The translations under genes and the position numbers were made by a program. From Sulfuritalea sp. (GTDB lineage: Bacteria; Pseudomonadota; Gammaproteobacteria; Burkholderiales; Rhodocyclaceae), in the NCBI RefSeq assembly GCF_017302275.1, contig NZ_JAFLDR010000017.1, positions 16,670 through 80,669 of the forward strand: DNA of 64,000 nucleotides. The letters run 5' to 3'. How positions within the stretch are numbered: position 1 is the stretch's first letter; every line of letters begins with the position of its first letter. The notes beneath the pieces were generated by a model. The model did not search any database, was not told the DNA's origin, and was given only the letters and a program-made list of their open reading frames with translations. Positions 34,960-43,620 of the stretch are shown one piece after another.

Positions 34960-35349
34960 ATGATCGGAATCTTCCTTCTCACCCACAGCACCTACGGCGA
35001 AGCGCTGATCCAGTGCGCCTGCCACGTGCTCAACAAGCGGCCGCTGCAGATCGCCCAGCTCGGCGTCGCCGCGCAGGACGATCCGCTCGACGCGCTGCCG
35101 CTGGCGCGCGACATGCTGAAGCTGGTGGATACCGGGCAGGGGGTGCTGATCCTTACCGATATCTACGGCGCCTCGCCCTCCAACCTCGCCATGAAGCTGC
35201 TCGAACCGGGACGCGTCGAAGGCGTTGCCGGAGTCAATCTGCCCATGTTGCTGCGTGCGCTGACCTACCGCGACAAGGACATGGAAACCCTCGTCACCCG
35301 CGCCGTGGCCGGTGGCCGCGACGGCGTGCTCAACATGCTGAAGCACTGA
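34960..35349 (+). CDS. PTS system mannose-type EIIA component
   Basis: A 129-residue EIIA-Man fold. IGIFLLTHSTYGEALIQ carries the phosphorylated His9, and VLILTDIYGASPSNLA follows. In betaproteobacteria this protein, HPr and enzyme I form a small PTS without sugar permeases nearby, thought to be regulatory. It starts 9 bp after the broken small gene and is followed by a three-hairpin repeat before HPr. Confidence 0.92.
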   Translation: MIGIFLLTHSTYGEALIQCACHVLNKRPLQIAQLGVAAQDDPLDALPLARDMLKLVDTGQGVLILTDIYGASPSNLAMKLLEPGRVEGVAGVNLPMLLRALTYRDKDMETLVTRAVAGGRDGVLNMLKH

Positions 35350-35352
35350 TGA

Positions 35353-35465
35353 CGACCTATCCTCCGACCCCTTTTCCTGGAAAAGGGGTGACTAAGGTTC
35401 AGCGACTTCGTCGCATCCATCAAATTGGACGCACGCCCCCTTGGGGCGGCCCGGCGGGCGCGTGA
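35353..35465 (+). repeat. Three-hairpin repeat, copy D (between EIIA and HPr genes)
   Basis: Three stems: CCCCTTTTCC-T-GGAAAAGGGG; GCGAC-TTC-GTCGC; CGCCCCC-TT-GGGGCG. GGTGACTAAGGTTCA lies between the first two. It fills the gap between the EIIA stop and the HPr start. Stem bases differ completely from copy B yet still pair. Confidence 0.8.
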
Positions 35466-35466
35466 C

Positions 35467-35736
35467 ATGCCGCGCGCCGAAGCTGAAATCCTCAACAAGC
35501 TGGGGCTCCATGCGCGGGCCTCGGCCAAGCTCACCCAGCTCGCAGGCTCCTTTCCCTGCGAGGTCTGGATGGAGCGCGGCAGTCGCCGCATCAACGCCAA
35601 GAGCATCATGGGCGTGATGATGCTGGCCGCCGGCAAGGGCTCGACCGTGATCGTCGATACCGAGGGCGAGCGCGCCGACGAGGCAATGCGGCAGATCCTC
35701 GACCTGATCGCCGGCAAGTTCGGGGAAGCGGAGTGA
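35467..35736 (+). CDS. ptsH: HPr phosphocarrier protein
   Basis: An 89-residue HPr. ILNKLGLHARASAKLTQLA contains the phosphorylated histidine (His16), and INAKSIMGVMMLAAGKGS carries the regulatory serine (Ser47), the site used by HPr kinase in betaproteobacteria. The ATG at 35467 follows the three-hairpin repeat directly. No normal ribosome binding site is visible, so the repeat may affect its translation. Confidence 0.95.
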   Translation: MPRAEAEILNKLGLHARASAKLTQLAGSFPCEVWMERGSRRINAKSIMGVMMLAAGKGSTVIVDTEGERADEAMRQILDLIAGKFGEAE

Positions 35737-35767
35737 GCGGCGGCAGTCGCCGGGGCGCTTGCAGCCA

Positions 35768-37507
35768 ATGACCTTCAGCCTGCACGGTCAGGCGGTATCC
35801 GGCGGCATCGCGATCGGCCGTGCCCACCTGGTATCGCATGTGATCCTCGAAGTCGCCCAATACCAGTTGCGCGAGCGCGACGTCGCGGGCGAGCTGGCCC
35901 GCTTCGACAAGGCCGTCGAGGTCGCGGGCGCCGAGCTGAACGCGCTGCGCGGCGAAGCCAGCGTCCCCGGTGCGCCTGCCGAGCTGTCGGCCTTCGTCGA
36001 CCTGCACGCGATGATCCTCGCCGATCCGGCGCTGACCGACGGTGTCCGTGCCCTCATACGCGAACGCCGCTGCAATGCTGAATGGGCCATGGTGCAGCAG
36101 ATGCAGCAGGTGGTCGACCAGTTCGACGAGTTTGAGGACGCCTACCTGCGAGAACGCAAGCAGGATATCGTCCAGGTGGTCGAGCGCGTGCTCAAGGTGT
36201 TGCTGGGCAAGGCACGCAAGCTGGCGCGGCGCAAGGCTGCCGCAATCGACGACGAGCTGATCGTGGTCGCCAACGATCTGTCGCCGGCCGACACGATCCA
36301 GTTCAAGAGCCTCAAGATAGACGGCTTCGTGACCGACCTCGGCGGATCGACTTCGCATACGGCGATCGTGGCCCGCAGCCTGGCGATTCCCGCCGTGGTC
36401 GGCATGCAACACGCCCGATCGCTGATCCAGGATGACGATCTGCTGATCGTCGATGGCACGCGCGGCGTGCTGATCGTCGATCCCGACCTCGGTGTCCTGC
36501 AGGAGTATCGCCTGCGGCGTTCCGCGCTCGCTCTGGAACGCTCCAAGCTCAAGCGCCTGGTCGCGGGACGCTCGCAAACCCTGGACGGGGAGAGTGTCTT
36601 CCTCCACGCCAACATCGAATTGCCGCAGGATGCCGAACGCGCCAAGGAAGTCGGTGCCGACGGCGTCGGCCTGTATCGCACCGAGTTCCTCTTCATGAAC
36701 CGCGACGAACTGCCCGGCGAAGACGAGCAGTTCGAGGCCTATCGCAGCGTGGTGCGGGCCATGGGCGACAAGCCGGTGACGATTCGCACCCTCGACATCG
36801 GCGCCGACAAGGAAGCGCGGGCCCTGCGCAATCGGGCCGGCAACCTGGCGGCGCCCAATCCGGCGCTCGGCTTGCGCGCGATCCGTTTCTGCCTCGCCGA
36901 GCCCCAGCTTTTCCTGGTGCAGTTGCGCGCAATCCTGCGCGCCTCGCACTATGGCAAGCTGCGCCTGCTTATCCCGATGCTGGCGCATGCCACGGAGATC
37001 GAGCAGACCCTGGCGCTGATCGAACTGGCGAAACTGCAGCTGCGTGAAGCGCGGCAAAAGTTCGACGCGGTGGCGATCGGCGGCATGATCGAAATCCCTG
37101 CCGCGGCTCTTTCGCTGGGTCCCTTCCTGCGCCGGCTGAACTTCCTTTCCATCGGCACCAACGACCTGATCCAGTACACCCTTGCCATCGACCGCACCGA
37201 CGGTGCCGTCGCCCACCTCTATGACCCCCTGCACCCGGCGGTGCTCAAGCTGATCGTGCAGACCATCCAGGGCGCGCAGCGAGTAGGCATGCCGGTCGCG
37301 GTATGCGGCGAAATGGCCGGCGACCCCAAAATGACCAAGCTGCTGCTAGGCATGGGCCTGCGCGAATTCTCCATGCATCCGGCGCAACTGCTCGAGGTCA
37401 AGCAGCAGGTCATGATGTCCGACTCCGCGCAACTCGCGGTACGCGTCGCCAGGCTGCTGAAGTCCGACGAGCCCGACAAGATCAGCGAGCAACTGGACAA
37501 GCTCTAG
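35768..37507 (+). CDS. ptsI: Phosphoenolpyruvate-protein phosphotransferase (PTS enzyme I)
   Basis: A 579-residue enzyme I. The swivelling domain has GGSTSHTAIVARSLAIPAVVG with the active histidine near residue 197. The PEP-binding barrel has DGVGLYRTEFLFMNR, SIGTNDLIQYTLAIDR and VAVCGEMAGDP with the catalytic cysteine. It phosphorylates HPr from PEP. The ATG at 35768 (MTFSLHGQAVSGGIAIGRA) is the family start; a TTG 9 bp upstream is an alternative. Confidence 0.95.
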   Translation: MTFSLHGQAVSGGIAIGRAHLVSHVILEVAQYQLRERDVAGELARFDKAVEVAGAELNALRGEASVPGAPAELSAFVDLHAMILADPALTDGVRALIRERRCNAEWAMVQQMQQVVDQFDEFEDAYLRERKQDIVQVVERVLKVLLGKARKLARRKAAAIDDELIVVANDLSPADTIQFKSLKIDGFVTDLGGSTSHTAIVARSLAIPAVVGMQHARSLIQDDDLLIVDGTRGVLIVDPDLGVLQEYRLRRSALALERSKLKRLVAGRSQTLDGESVFLHANIELPQDAERAKEVGADGVGLYRTEFLFMNRDELPGEDEQFEAYRSVVRAMGDKPVTIRTLDIGADKEARALRNRAGNLAAPNPALGLRAIRFCLAEPQLFLVQLRAILRASHYGKLRLLIPMLAHATEIEQTLALIELAKLQLREARQKFDAVAIGGMIEIPAAALSLGPFLRRLNFLSIGTNDLIQYTLAIDRTDGAVAHLYDPLHPAVLKLIVQTIQGAQRVGMPVAVCGEMAGDPKMTKLLLGMGLREFSMHPAQLLEVKQQVMMSDSAQLAVRVARLLKSDEPDKISEQLDKL

Positions 37508-37512
37508 CCCGA

Positions 37513-37541
37513 TTGACAAGCCGCGTGCCACGCGGCATAGT
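37513..37541 (+). promoter_or_regulatory. Predicted metX promoter with a palindrome in the spacer
   Basis: TTGACA (37513-37518) and CATAGT (37536-37541) are 17 bp apart, a good sigma-70 arrangement. The spacer holds the perfect 15-bp palindrome CCGCGTG-C-CACGCGG (37521-37535). It could bind a repressor or, as RNA, end ptsI transcription, though no T-run follows. Confidence 0.55.
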
Positions 37542-37712
37542 CTGCCTATTGCGCCAATTTGACTCGGCTTGCGGGCGCACTACAAATACGGCTAAGCGAG
37601 ACGGAAGTCACAACGCCCGGATCGCTTGTCTCACGCGCTCGCGGGCGTTGCTGTTTGCGGACGTCGGAGCGCGGCAATGCGCCGGTTGACGCGCACGTTA
37701 TATGGAATTTGC
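37542..37712 (+). other. Structured 5' leader of metX
   Basis: From the predicted promoter to the metX ATG there are about 165 nt without a convincing gene. AACGCCCG and CGGGCGTT can form an 8-bp stem, and AGCGAGAC with GTCTC plus CGCT an imperfect second one. The stem encloses a 22-nt loop. A regulatory RNA is possible given the SAM-linked gene downstream, but I cannot match it to a known riboswitch class. Confidence 0.35.
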
Positions 37713-38831
37713 ATGTCAGGTGTCGGTCTCGTCGCTGCGCAACGCGCGCATTTCAGCCAGCCGCTTCAATTGAAGGGCGGTGGGGTGCTGCCCGCCTTCG
37801 ACCTGGTCTATGAAACCTACGGCACGCTCAATGCAGCGAAGTCGAACGCGGTCCTTGTCTGCCACGCTCTGTCCGGCCATCACCACGTCGCCGGCCATAC
37901 CGCCGATAATCCTGCCAACGTCGGGTGGTGGGACAACATCGTCGGGCGCGGACGACCGCTCGACACCGACCGCTTCTTCATCGTCGGCGTGAACAACCTT
38001 GGCGGCTGCCACGGCTCCACGGGTCCGGGCAGCCCCAATCCGGCCACCGGCAAGCCGTGGGGCGCGGACTTTCCCGTGGTCACGGTCGAAGACTGGGTGG
38101 ACTCCCACGCCCGCCTCGCCGACCACCTCGGCATCGACGCCTGGGCTGCCACCATGGGCGGTTCGCTGGGCGGCATGCAGGCCCTGCAATGGGCGCTGTC
38201 GTATCCTGAGCGGGTGCGCCACGCCCTCGTCATCGCCGCGACGCCCAAGCTCTCGGCCGAGAACATCGCCTTCAACGATGTCGCGCGCCAGGCCATCCTG
38301 ACCGATCCCGATTTTCACGGTGGCCACTTCTACGAGCATGGCGTGCGTCCCCTGCGTGGCCTGCGGCTGGCGCGCATGCTCGGCCACATCACCTACCTGT
38401 CCGACGACCAGATGGCCGAGAAGTTCGGCCGCCGCCTGCGCACCGGTGCCGGCAGCTACGGCTTCGACGTCGAATTCGAGATCGAGTCCTACCTGCGCTA
38501 CCAGGGCGACAAGTTTGCCGGCGTGTTCGATGCCAATACCTACCTGCGCATGACCAAGGCGCTCGACTACTTCGATCCGGCACAGGATCACGGCGACGAC
38601 CTGGCGCGCGCTCTGGCCGGTGCCCGCGCCAAATTCCTGGTGGTCGCCTTCAGCACCGACTGGCGTTTCTCGCCCGAACGCTCACGCGAGATCGTCCATG
38701 CCATGGTGCATAACGGGCAGGATGTGGCCTATGCGGAAATCAACAGCGCCCACGGCCATGATTCCTTCCTGATGGACGAACCGCATTACCACGCCGTGGT
38801 CGACAGCTTCCTGAAGCGGGTCACGACATGA
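37713..38831 (+). CDS. metX: Homoserine O-acyltransferase MetX
   Basis: A 372-residue alpha/beta-hydrolase enzyme that acylates homoserine for methionine synthesis (succinyl or acetyl donor not distinguishable by eye). The nucleophile elbow is [18 protein letters not shown] with Ser near residue 151; [23 protein letters not shown] and a C-terminal [11 protein letters not shown] with the catalytic histidine follow. The ATG at 37713 is preceded by GGAA and gives the usual N-terminus. It overlaps metW by 4 bp. Confidence 0.94.
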   Translation: MSGVGLVAAQRAHFSQPLQLKGGGVLPAFDLVYETYGTLNAAKSNAVLVCHALSGHHHVAGHTADNPANVGWWDNIVGRGRPLDTDRFFIVGVNNLGGCHGSTGPGSPNPATGKPWGADFPVVTVEDWVDSHARLADHLGIDAWAATMGGSLGGMQALQWALSYPERVRHALVIAATPKLSAENIAFNDVARQAILTDPDFHGGHFYEHGVRPLRGLRLARMLGHITYLSDDQMAEKFGRRLRTGAGSYGFDVEFEIESYLRYQGDKFAGVFDANTYLRMTKALDYFDPAQDHGDDLARALAGARAKFLVVAFSTDWRFSPERSREIVHAMVHNGQDVAYAEINSAHGHDSFLMDEPHYHAVVDSFLKRVTT

Positions 38832-39421
38832 GCGCCACCATGGAACGAGCGGATTTCGACCTCATCGCCAGCTGGGTGCAGCCCGGCGAGCGCGTACTCG
38901 ACCTCGGTTGCGGCGATGGTTCCCTGCTGAAGCGCCTGATCGAGGAACGCGGCGCCAAGGGCTACGGTGTGGAACTGGAAGATGCCGAAGTGCTCGCCGC
39001 CATTGCCAACGGCATCAACGTGATCCAGGGCAACCTGGAGCAGGGTCTGGCCGGCTTCGATGACCAGACGTTCAACCACGTCGTGCTTTCGCGCACCCTG
39101 CAGACCGTGCGCCACACCGAGCGCATCTTGAGCGAAATGCTGCGCGTGGGACGCGAGGCGGTGGTCAGCTTCCCCAACTTCGCCTACTGGAAGAACCGCA
39201 TGGCCGTGATGGCCGGGCGCATGCCGGTATCGGAAGACCTGCCCTACGAATGGTTCGACACGCCCAACCTGCGCTTCTTCACCCTGCTGGATTTCGAGTC
39301 GCTGTGTTCGAAGATGGGCCTGGTCATCCGCGAGCGGCAGGTGCTGGACGACGCTGGCCGGGCCGTCGTCGAGGAGCCGAACTTCCTCGGCAGCCTGGCG
39401 GTTTACCGGCTGGGCCGCTGA
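38828..39421 (+). CDS. metW: Methionine biosynthesis protein MetW
   Basis: A 197-residue SAM-fold protein: [19 protein letters not shown] (residues ~22-40), [20 protein letters not shown] and [17 protein letters not shown]. MetW is almost always fused by overlap to metX, as here (ATGA), and is needed for full MetX activity in studied betaproteobacteria. It converges with the small gene at 39434. Confidence 0.94.
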   Translation: MSATMERADFDLIASWVQPGERVLDLGCGDGSLLKRLIEERGAKGYGVELEDAEVLAAIANGINVIQGNLEQGLAGFDDQTFNHVVLSRTLQTVRHTERILSEMLRVGREAVVSFPNFAYWKNRMAVMAGRMPVSEDLPYEWFDTPNLRFFTLLDFESLCSKMGLVIRERQVLDDAGRAVVEEPNFLGSLAVYRLGR

Positions 39422-39433
39422 CACCGGCGTAGA

Positions 39434-39604
39434 TCAGTCGGGGGCTTTTACCTCGGTCGCCGGTGGCGGCGCTGCCGGCTCGGGGTTTTCGGTACCCTCT
39501 TGAATCGCTGGGCCGCTGGCCTTGCGCAGGCGCTTTTCCTCTTTCTTGGCTTTCTTGGCCAGATCTCGCTGGCGCTTTTCGAACGAATAATTTGGTTTTG
39601 CCAT
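39434..39604 (-). CDS. Small conserved basic/acidic protein
   Basis: A 56-residue protein of unknown function. A lysine/arginine-rich N-terminal helix (MAKPNYSFEKRQRDLAKKAK) leads into a proline- and glutamate-rich tail. This opening recurs in many betaproteobacteria. GAGGT lies 5 bp before the ATG at 39604, supporting this start over an upstream in-frame ATG. Confidence 0.75.
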   Translation of the reverse strand: MAKPNYSFEKRQRDLAKKAKKEEKRLRKASGPAIQEGTENPEPAAPPPATEVKAPD

Positions 39605-39678
39605 CGGGGACCTCGGTCGGGGATAGTGGAAGCGGGTTGTCCCCAATTGTACGGCACCCGCTCATCGAATCGGCGCCG

Positions 39679-39966
39679 CTACGCATCGTAGGCGAGCAGC
39701 ACGACGTCCGCCGCCTTGTGCCGCAGGGGGATCAGCGCCTGGTAGGCGGCAGATGCGTGCCAGCCGGCGAGCGCCGTCGCATCGGGAAAGCTGGCGACTA
39801 CCGCGCCGGCATGTGCGTGCCCGCCGGAGAGCACCGTGGCCAGCGTGCCGCGAAAAATCAGCTCCCCGCCCCAGGGCGCCATCGTTGCCGGCACGCGGCT
39901 GCGGTACTCGTCCCATTTCGCCGCGTCCTTCACCGTGATGTGTCCGATCAGGTAGGCCTTGCCCAT
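39679..39966 (-). CDS. DUF1330 domain-containing protein
   Basis: A 95-residue dimeric alpha/beta-barrel type protein: GKAYLIGHITVKDAAKWDEYRS at the start (DUF1330 signature) and VASFPDATALAGWHASAAYQ near the end. Enzymatic function is not known for the family. It probably shares a transcript with the PhzF gene, 26 bp upstream. Confidence 0.87.
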   Translation of the reverse strand: MGKAYLIGHITVKDAAKWDEYRSRVPATMAPWGGELIFRGTLATVLSGGHAHAGAVVASFPDATALAGWHASAAYQALIPLRHKAADVVLLAYDA

Positions 39967-39992
39967 GTGTCGATCTCCGCCGTGGGTAGTTC

Positions 39993-40877
39993 TCAGACCA
40001 GTTCGCCGCGTACCACCGGGATGACGCCGCCGCCGACGCTGATCTCTCGTCCGGCGCCGGTGCCGCCCGCACGCAGGCGCACCAGCGAGGGCCGGCGTAC
40101 TTCGTAGCCCTGTTCGATGCGCAGGTCCAGTTTGGTGCGCTCCAGGTAGCCATGGTCCAGCAGCCAGGCGCCGAGGAAGGCCGCACCGTTGCCCGTCGCC
40201 GGGTCCTCGCGCACGCCGTGCGCTTCGAAAAAGAAACGGGCGCACAGGTCATTGCCGGCGGCGTGGGTTTCGCGGCAGAACAGGTAGGTCAGCGGCGGGA
40301 AGCCTTCTGCCAGCAGCGGCGCATAGGCGGCAAGGTCGAGCCGCGCACGACGTAGCGCATCCAGGCTGTTGAGCGGAACCACCATCGCCGCGGTGCCGGC
40401 GCCGAACTGTTGCACCGGCGCCCGGGCGTCGATGTCCGTCGTGGCGAGGCCCAGCGCCGCCGCCATGCGTTCCGCCGCGCAGGTCGGGCCGGCGCTCACC
40501 GGCGGTGCCTGGAACCAAAGAGTTTCTTCGCCTGTGGCCTCGGCCTCGAATCTCACCGGCACCTGGCCCACCGGAAGATTTAGCCGCACCGGGCCGGGCT
40601 CCTGCGGCGCAAGGTGATGGCGCACTACCCATGCCGTGCCCAGGATCGGGTGGCCGGCGAAGGCGATCTCGCGCGCCGGGGTGAACAGGCGCACGCGGTA
40701 GCCGCCATCGGCCTCGGGCTGCGAGCCGACGAATGTCGTTTCCGAGTAGTTGGTCTCCGCCGCCACCAGCTGCATCGTCGCCGTGTCCATGTCGTCTGCG
40801 TCGAGCACCACTGCCAGCGGGTTGCCGGCATAGGCATGCGCGGCAAAAACATCGACGATGTGGAACGGTCTTGCCAT
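39993..40877 (-). CDS. PhzF family isomerase
   Basis: A 294-residue diaminopimelate-epimerase-like protein. FHIVDVFAAHAYAGNPLAVV opens it; the catalytic glutamate is in AAETNYSETTFV (near residue 46), and RLFTPAREIAFAGHPILGTAW and EDPATGNGAAFLGAWLL follow. Family members isomerise trans-2,3-dihydro-3-hydroxyanthranilate or unknown small acids. No other phenazine genes are present, so phenazine synthesis is not implied. AGGAAAATC precedes the ATG at 40877. Confidence 0.9.
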   Translation of the reverse strand: MARPFHIVDVFAAHAYAGNPLAVVLDADDMDTATMQLVAAETNYSETTFVGSQPEADGGYRVRLFTPAREIAFAGHPILGTAWVVRHHLAPQEPGPVRLNLPVGQVPVRFEAEATGEETLWFQAPPVSAGPTCAAERMAAALGLATTDIDARAPVQQFGAGTAAMVVPLNSLDALRRARLDLAAYAPLLAEGFPPLTYLFCRETHAAGNDLCARFFFEAHGVREDPATGNGAAFLGAWLLDHGYLERTKLDLRIEQGYEVRRPSLVRLRAGGTGAGREISVGGGVIPVVRGELV

Positions 40878-40950
40878 GATTTTCCTGCCTTGCGGGAGCG
40901 ATGGCCGGATTCTACCGGCGGGCTGCCTTGGGCACGCTCGCACGCTTGCG

Positions 40951-41020
40951 CAGAAGTCGGCGCCCCACAGCGACTTCCTTCGGTCGCTGGCGGCACGGCC
41001 AAGACCGTGTCGGCGCCGCC
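40951..41020. repeat. Split 21-nt motif with an inserted hairpin, upstream of ampG
   Basis: AAGTCGGCGCC at 40954 and GGCACGGC at 40991 look like the two halves of the dispersed motif, separated by a hairpin with perfect 7-bp arms (CAGCGAC...GTCGCTG). A partial reverse copy, CCGTGTCGGCGCCG, follows. The region lies between divergent phzF-like and ampG genes. Confidence 0.4.
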
Positions 41021-41113
41021 TGGCCAACGTGCGCCGGCTAGAATGCGGTTCGCTACATTACGGGATCGAATGGTGACGCACATCCGCCGAATTCAGTCGC
41101 ACCTCGAACATTG

Positions 41114-42376
41114 ATGCCGCACTGGCTTGCCGCGCTGTTCACCCGGCGCATGCTGATCTGCGTGTTCACCGGATTTTCGTCCGGCCTCCCGCTGTACCTC
41201 TTGCTCAATTTGGTTCCGGCCTGGCTGCGCTCGGAGGGAGTGGACCTCAAGACGATCGGCCTCTTCGCACTGATCCAGTTTCCCTACACCTGGAAGTTCC
41301 TTTGGTCGCCACTGCTCGACCGCTATGCGCCGCCTCTGGGCCGGCGCCGCGGCTGGATGCTGATTACGCAAATCGGCCTGCTGGCGGCGATCGCCTCGCT
41401 CGGGTTGTTCGCGCCGGGCAGCGAGATCGTGCCCATCCTGTGGCTGACGGCCGCGGTGGCGCTGCTCTCGGCGACGCAGGACATCGCGCTTGATGCCTAC
41501 CGGCGCGAGATCCTGTCCGAGCAGGAGCTGGGCCTCGGCAATTCGGTGCACGTCAATGCCTATCGTATCGCCGGGCTGGTCCCGGGTTCGCTCTCGCTGA
41601 TCCTGGCCGACCGCTTGCCCTGGCTCCAGGTGTTCGTCATCACGGCGCTATTCATGCTGCCGGGCATGCTGCTGGCCTTGTTCGCGCGCGAGCCGGCGGT
41701 GGCCGGCAACGCGCCGAAAACCCTGCGCGACGCGGTGGTGGAGCCTTTTCACGAGTTCATCAACCGTGCCGGGCCCAGGGAGGCGCTGCTGATCCTCGGC
41801 TTCATCTTCCTCTACAAGCTGGGCGATTCGATGTGCACCGCGCTGGCGACGCCCTTCTACCTCGACATGGGTTTCGCCAAGTCCGAGATCGGCATCGTCG
41901 CCAAGAACGCCGGCTTGTGGCCGGCCGTGATCGGCGGCCTGATCGGCGGGCTGTGGATGGTGAAGCTGGGCATCAACCGCGCGCTGTGGCTGTTCGGCGT
42001 GGTGCAGTTGGTGTCGATCTTCGGGTTCGCCTGGCTCGCCTGGATCGGCCGCCACGAGACGGTCGGCGCGCTGGAACTGGCGCAACTGGCGCTGGTGATC
42101 GGCTTCGAGGCGCTGGGCGTCGGGTTGGGCACGGCGGCTTTCGTCGCCTTCATCGCGCGCACCACGCATCCGCGCTACACGGCTACGCAGTTCGCGCTGT
42201 TCACCAGCCTTGCCGCCGTGCCGCGCACTTTCATCAACGCCACCACGGGGTTCCTCATCGAGCAGCTCGGCTGGTTTCCCTTCTTCATGCTGTGCGCGCT
42301 GCTCGCCGTGCCGGGCATGGTGCTGTTGCTCAAGGTGGCGCCCTGGAATCCCGAGCACGAAGCTCCGAAGCCTTGA
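41114..42376 (+). CDS. ampG: AmpG family muropeptide MFS transporter
   Basis: A 420-residue major facilitator protein with twelve predicted membrane segments. FTGFSSGLPLYLLLNLVPAW opens it, then QFPYTWKFLWSPLLDRY, ATQDIALDAYRREIL and ATQFALFTSLAAVPRTF, all AmpG-typical. It imports anhydromuropeptides from the periplasm for cell-wall recycling. Its place after metX-metW is common in this bacterial group, although other genes intervene here. The start could also be the TTG at 41111. Confidence 0.92.
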   Translation: MPHWLAALFTRRMLICVFTGFSSGLPLYLLLNLVPAWLRSEGVDLKTIGLFALIQFPYTWKFLWSPLLDRYAPPLGRRRGWMLITQIGLLAAIASLGLFAPGSEIVPILWLTAAVALLSATQDIALDAYRREILSEQELGLGNSVHVNAYRIAGLVPGSLSLILADRLPWLQVFVITALFMLPGMLLALFAREPAVAGNAPKTLRDAVVEPFHEFINRAGPREALLILGFIFLYKLGDSMCTALATPFYLDMGFAKSEIGIVAKNAGLWPAVIGGLIGGLWMVKLGINRALWLFGVVQLVSIFGFAWLAWIGRHETVGALELAQLALVIGFEALGVGLGTAAFVAFIARTTHPRYTATQFALFTSLAAVPRTFINATTGFLIEQLGWFPFFMLCALLAVPGMVLLLKVAPWNPEHEAPKP

Positions 42377-42392
42377 AGGGGAGCTTGCCGGC

Positions 42393-42406
42393 GTGACAAA
42401 TGTCAC
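42393..42406. promoter_or_regulatory. 14-bp perfect palindrome upstream of a small gene
   Basis: GTGACA-AA-TGTCAC, perfect 6-bp arms, lies 17 bp after the ampG stop and 122 bp before the next start codon. It may be an operator for the small gene at 42529; the binding protein is not identifiable. Confidence 0.4.
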
Positions 42407-42528
42407 ACTCAGCTGGCATTCGTGGCGGCAATACAACAGGCTTCAAGGAATTTGAGGCAACACTCAACTTTTCATCCGACGCGACGTTATATCCTCGGAG
42501 GCGCGCGGTTCCATTCAAGGAGACGGCA

Positions 42529-42732
42529 ATGTTGATGGTGATGGAAATGAGTACTGGCAAGCTTATTGAGGATGAATTCGGAGCGTTCGAGGACGAAGTC
42601 CTCAACGCCGAATGGACGCCGGCCAGCCCCGAGCTTCGGCTTGGACTGCAGGAAGTCCAGCATCGCGCGACGACCGCCAAGGACGTCGACGCCGATGCAT
42701 TCCTCGCCGCGATGTACGTCGCGCAGCGCTAG
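42529..42732 (+). CDS. Small hypothetical acidic protein
   Basis: A 67-residue soluble protein that I do not recognise (MLMVMEMSTGKLIEDEFGAF..., ending FLAAMYVAQR). AAGGAG is placed well before the ATG at 42529, and TTATAT at 42487 could be a -10 element. It sits alone between ampG and the thioesterase gene in a 445-bp stretch of lower GC content. Confidence 0.65.
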   Translation: MLMVMEMSTGKLIEDEFGAFEDEVLNAEWTPASPELRLGLQEVQHRATTAKDVDADAFLAAMYVAQR

Positions 42733-42821
42733 GCCGCTGATTCCTCCGCCGCCGGCTGGCTCGGCGGTGCGCGGCGCGCTTGTTGGTATCATCGCGCGCT
42801 TTCGCCTTCCTGAACCGCACG

Positions 42822-43271
42822 ATGACCTCCCCCGCCGAAACCGCTCTTCCGCTTCCTCGTCGCGCCGATTTCCCGCATTTCCTTGCCATCCCGACGCGCT
42901 GGATGGACAACGATGTTTATGGCCACGTCAACAACGTCGTCTATTACAGCTATTTCGATACGGTCATCAACGAATGCCTGATCCGCGAGGGCGGGCTGGA
43001 TATTCATGACGGAACCGCGATCGGTTACTGCGCCGAATCGCAATGCCGCTACCTGGCGCCGCTGGCCTTTCCGGAAATCATCGACGCCGGCCTGCGCGTG
43101 TTGCACCTGGGGAAATCCTCGGTGCGCTACGAGATTGCCCTGTTCCCGCAGGGCGACACCGCACCGGCCGCCGTCGGCTGGTTCGTCCATGTTTTCGTCG
43201 CCCGCGCCGACGATAAGCCGACACCGATTCCGCCTGGCATCCGCGCTTGCCTTGAGCGCCTGAAGCGCTGA
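42822..43271 (+). CDS. Acyl-CoA thioesterase (4HBT hotdog family)
   Basis: A 149-residue hotdog-fold protein. TRWMDNDVYGHVNNVVYYSYFD carries the 4HBT active-site aspartate (cited as RWMDNDVYGHVNN). This group hydrolyses aryl- or short-chain acyl-CoA thioesters, and the substrate is unclear. It converges with the DUF2917 gene, leaving 4 bp between stops. Confidence 0.88.
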   Translation: MTSPAETALPLPRRADFPHFLAIPTRWMDNDVYGHVNNVVYYSYFDTVINECLIREGGLDIHDGTAIGYCAESQCRYLAPLAFPEIIDAGLRVLHLGKSSVRYEIALFPQGDTAPAAVGWFVHVFVARADDKPTPIPPGIRACLERLKR

Positions 43272-43275
43272 GGCT

Positions 43276-43620
43276 TCAGGCGGTGACCAGGCGCACGCGG
43301 CTGGACTGCAGCGCCTGCACCACGGCTTGGTCCCGGATTCCCAGGTGCAGGCAGTTTCCGGCGCCGAGGATGTAGTCTTCGGGATCGCCGTCGCGCGTTA
43401 CCCATAGCTCACCTTCCAGGCAGACCAGCGTGGCGTCGATCGCGGGGAGGACCAACATTTCTCCCTTGGCGAGTCGCCGGCGGCCAAGTTGATGCATTCC
43501 GTCCTGGAATTCTGTAGCATGACCGTCGCGGATGCCGGATTGACCTCCGCGCATGGCGCGGGCTCGCTGCGAGCGGCTGATGTAAACCAGGGAGGCAATC
43601 GGTATGGCTTGTGCGGACAT
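43276..43620 (-). CDS. DUF2917 domain-containing protein
   Basis: A 114-residue protein whose C-terminal half matches DUF2917: LAKGEMLVLPAIDATLVCLEG (cited from GEMLVLP), ELWVTRDGDPEDYILGAGN. The domain is a small beta-sandwich of unknown role, commonly found next to a LysR-type regulator, as here. CGGAGCC precedes the ATG at 43620. Confidence 0.8.
   Translation of the reverse strand: MSAQAIPIASLVYISRSQRARAMRGGQSGIRDGHATEFQDGMHQLGRRRLAKGEMLVLPAIDATLVCLEGELWVTRDGDPEDYILGAGNCLHLGIRDQAVVQALQSSRVRLVTA

Noticed and set aside
36655-36670. Further 21-nt motif copy in ptsI (text encoding KEVGADGVGLYRTEF)
   Set aside because: This protein motif is universal in enzyme I, and the nucleotide match is limited to the first half, so protein constraint explains it.
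37521-37535. Rho-independent terminator after ptsI (CCGCGTG/CACGCGG)
   Set aside because: The loop would be one base and no T-run follows; the palindrome sits exactly in a promoter spacer, so a binding site is likelier.
39993-40877. Phenazine biosynthesis cluster suggested by PhzF
   Set aside because: No phzA-G partners are nearby and PhzF-like isomerases are widespread outside phenazine pathways.
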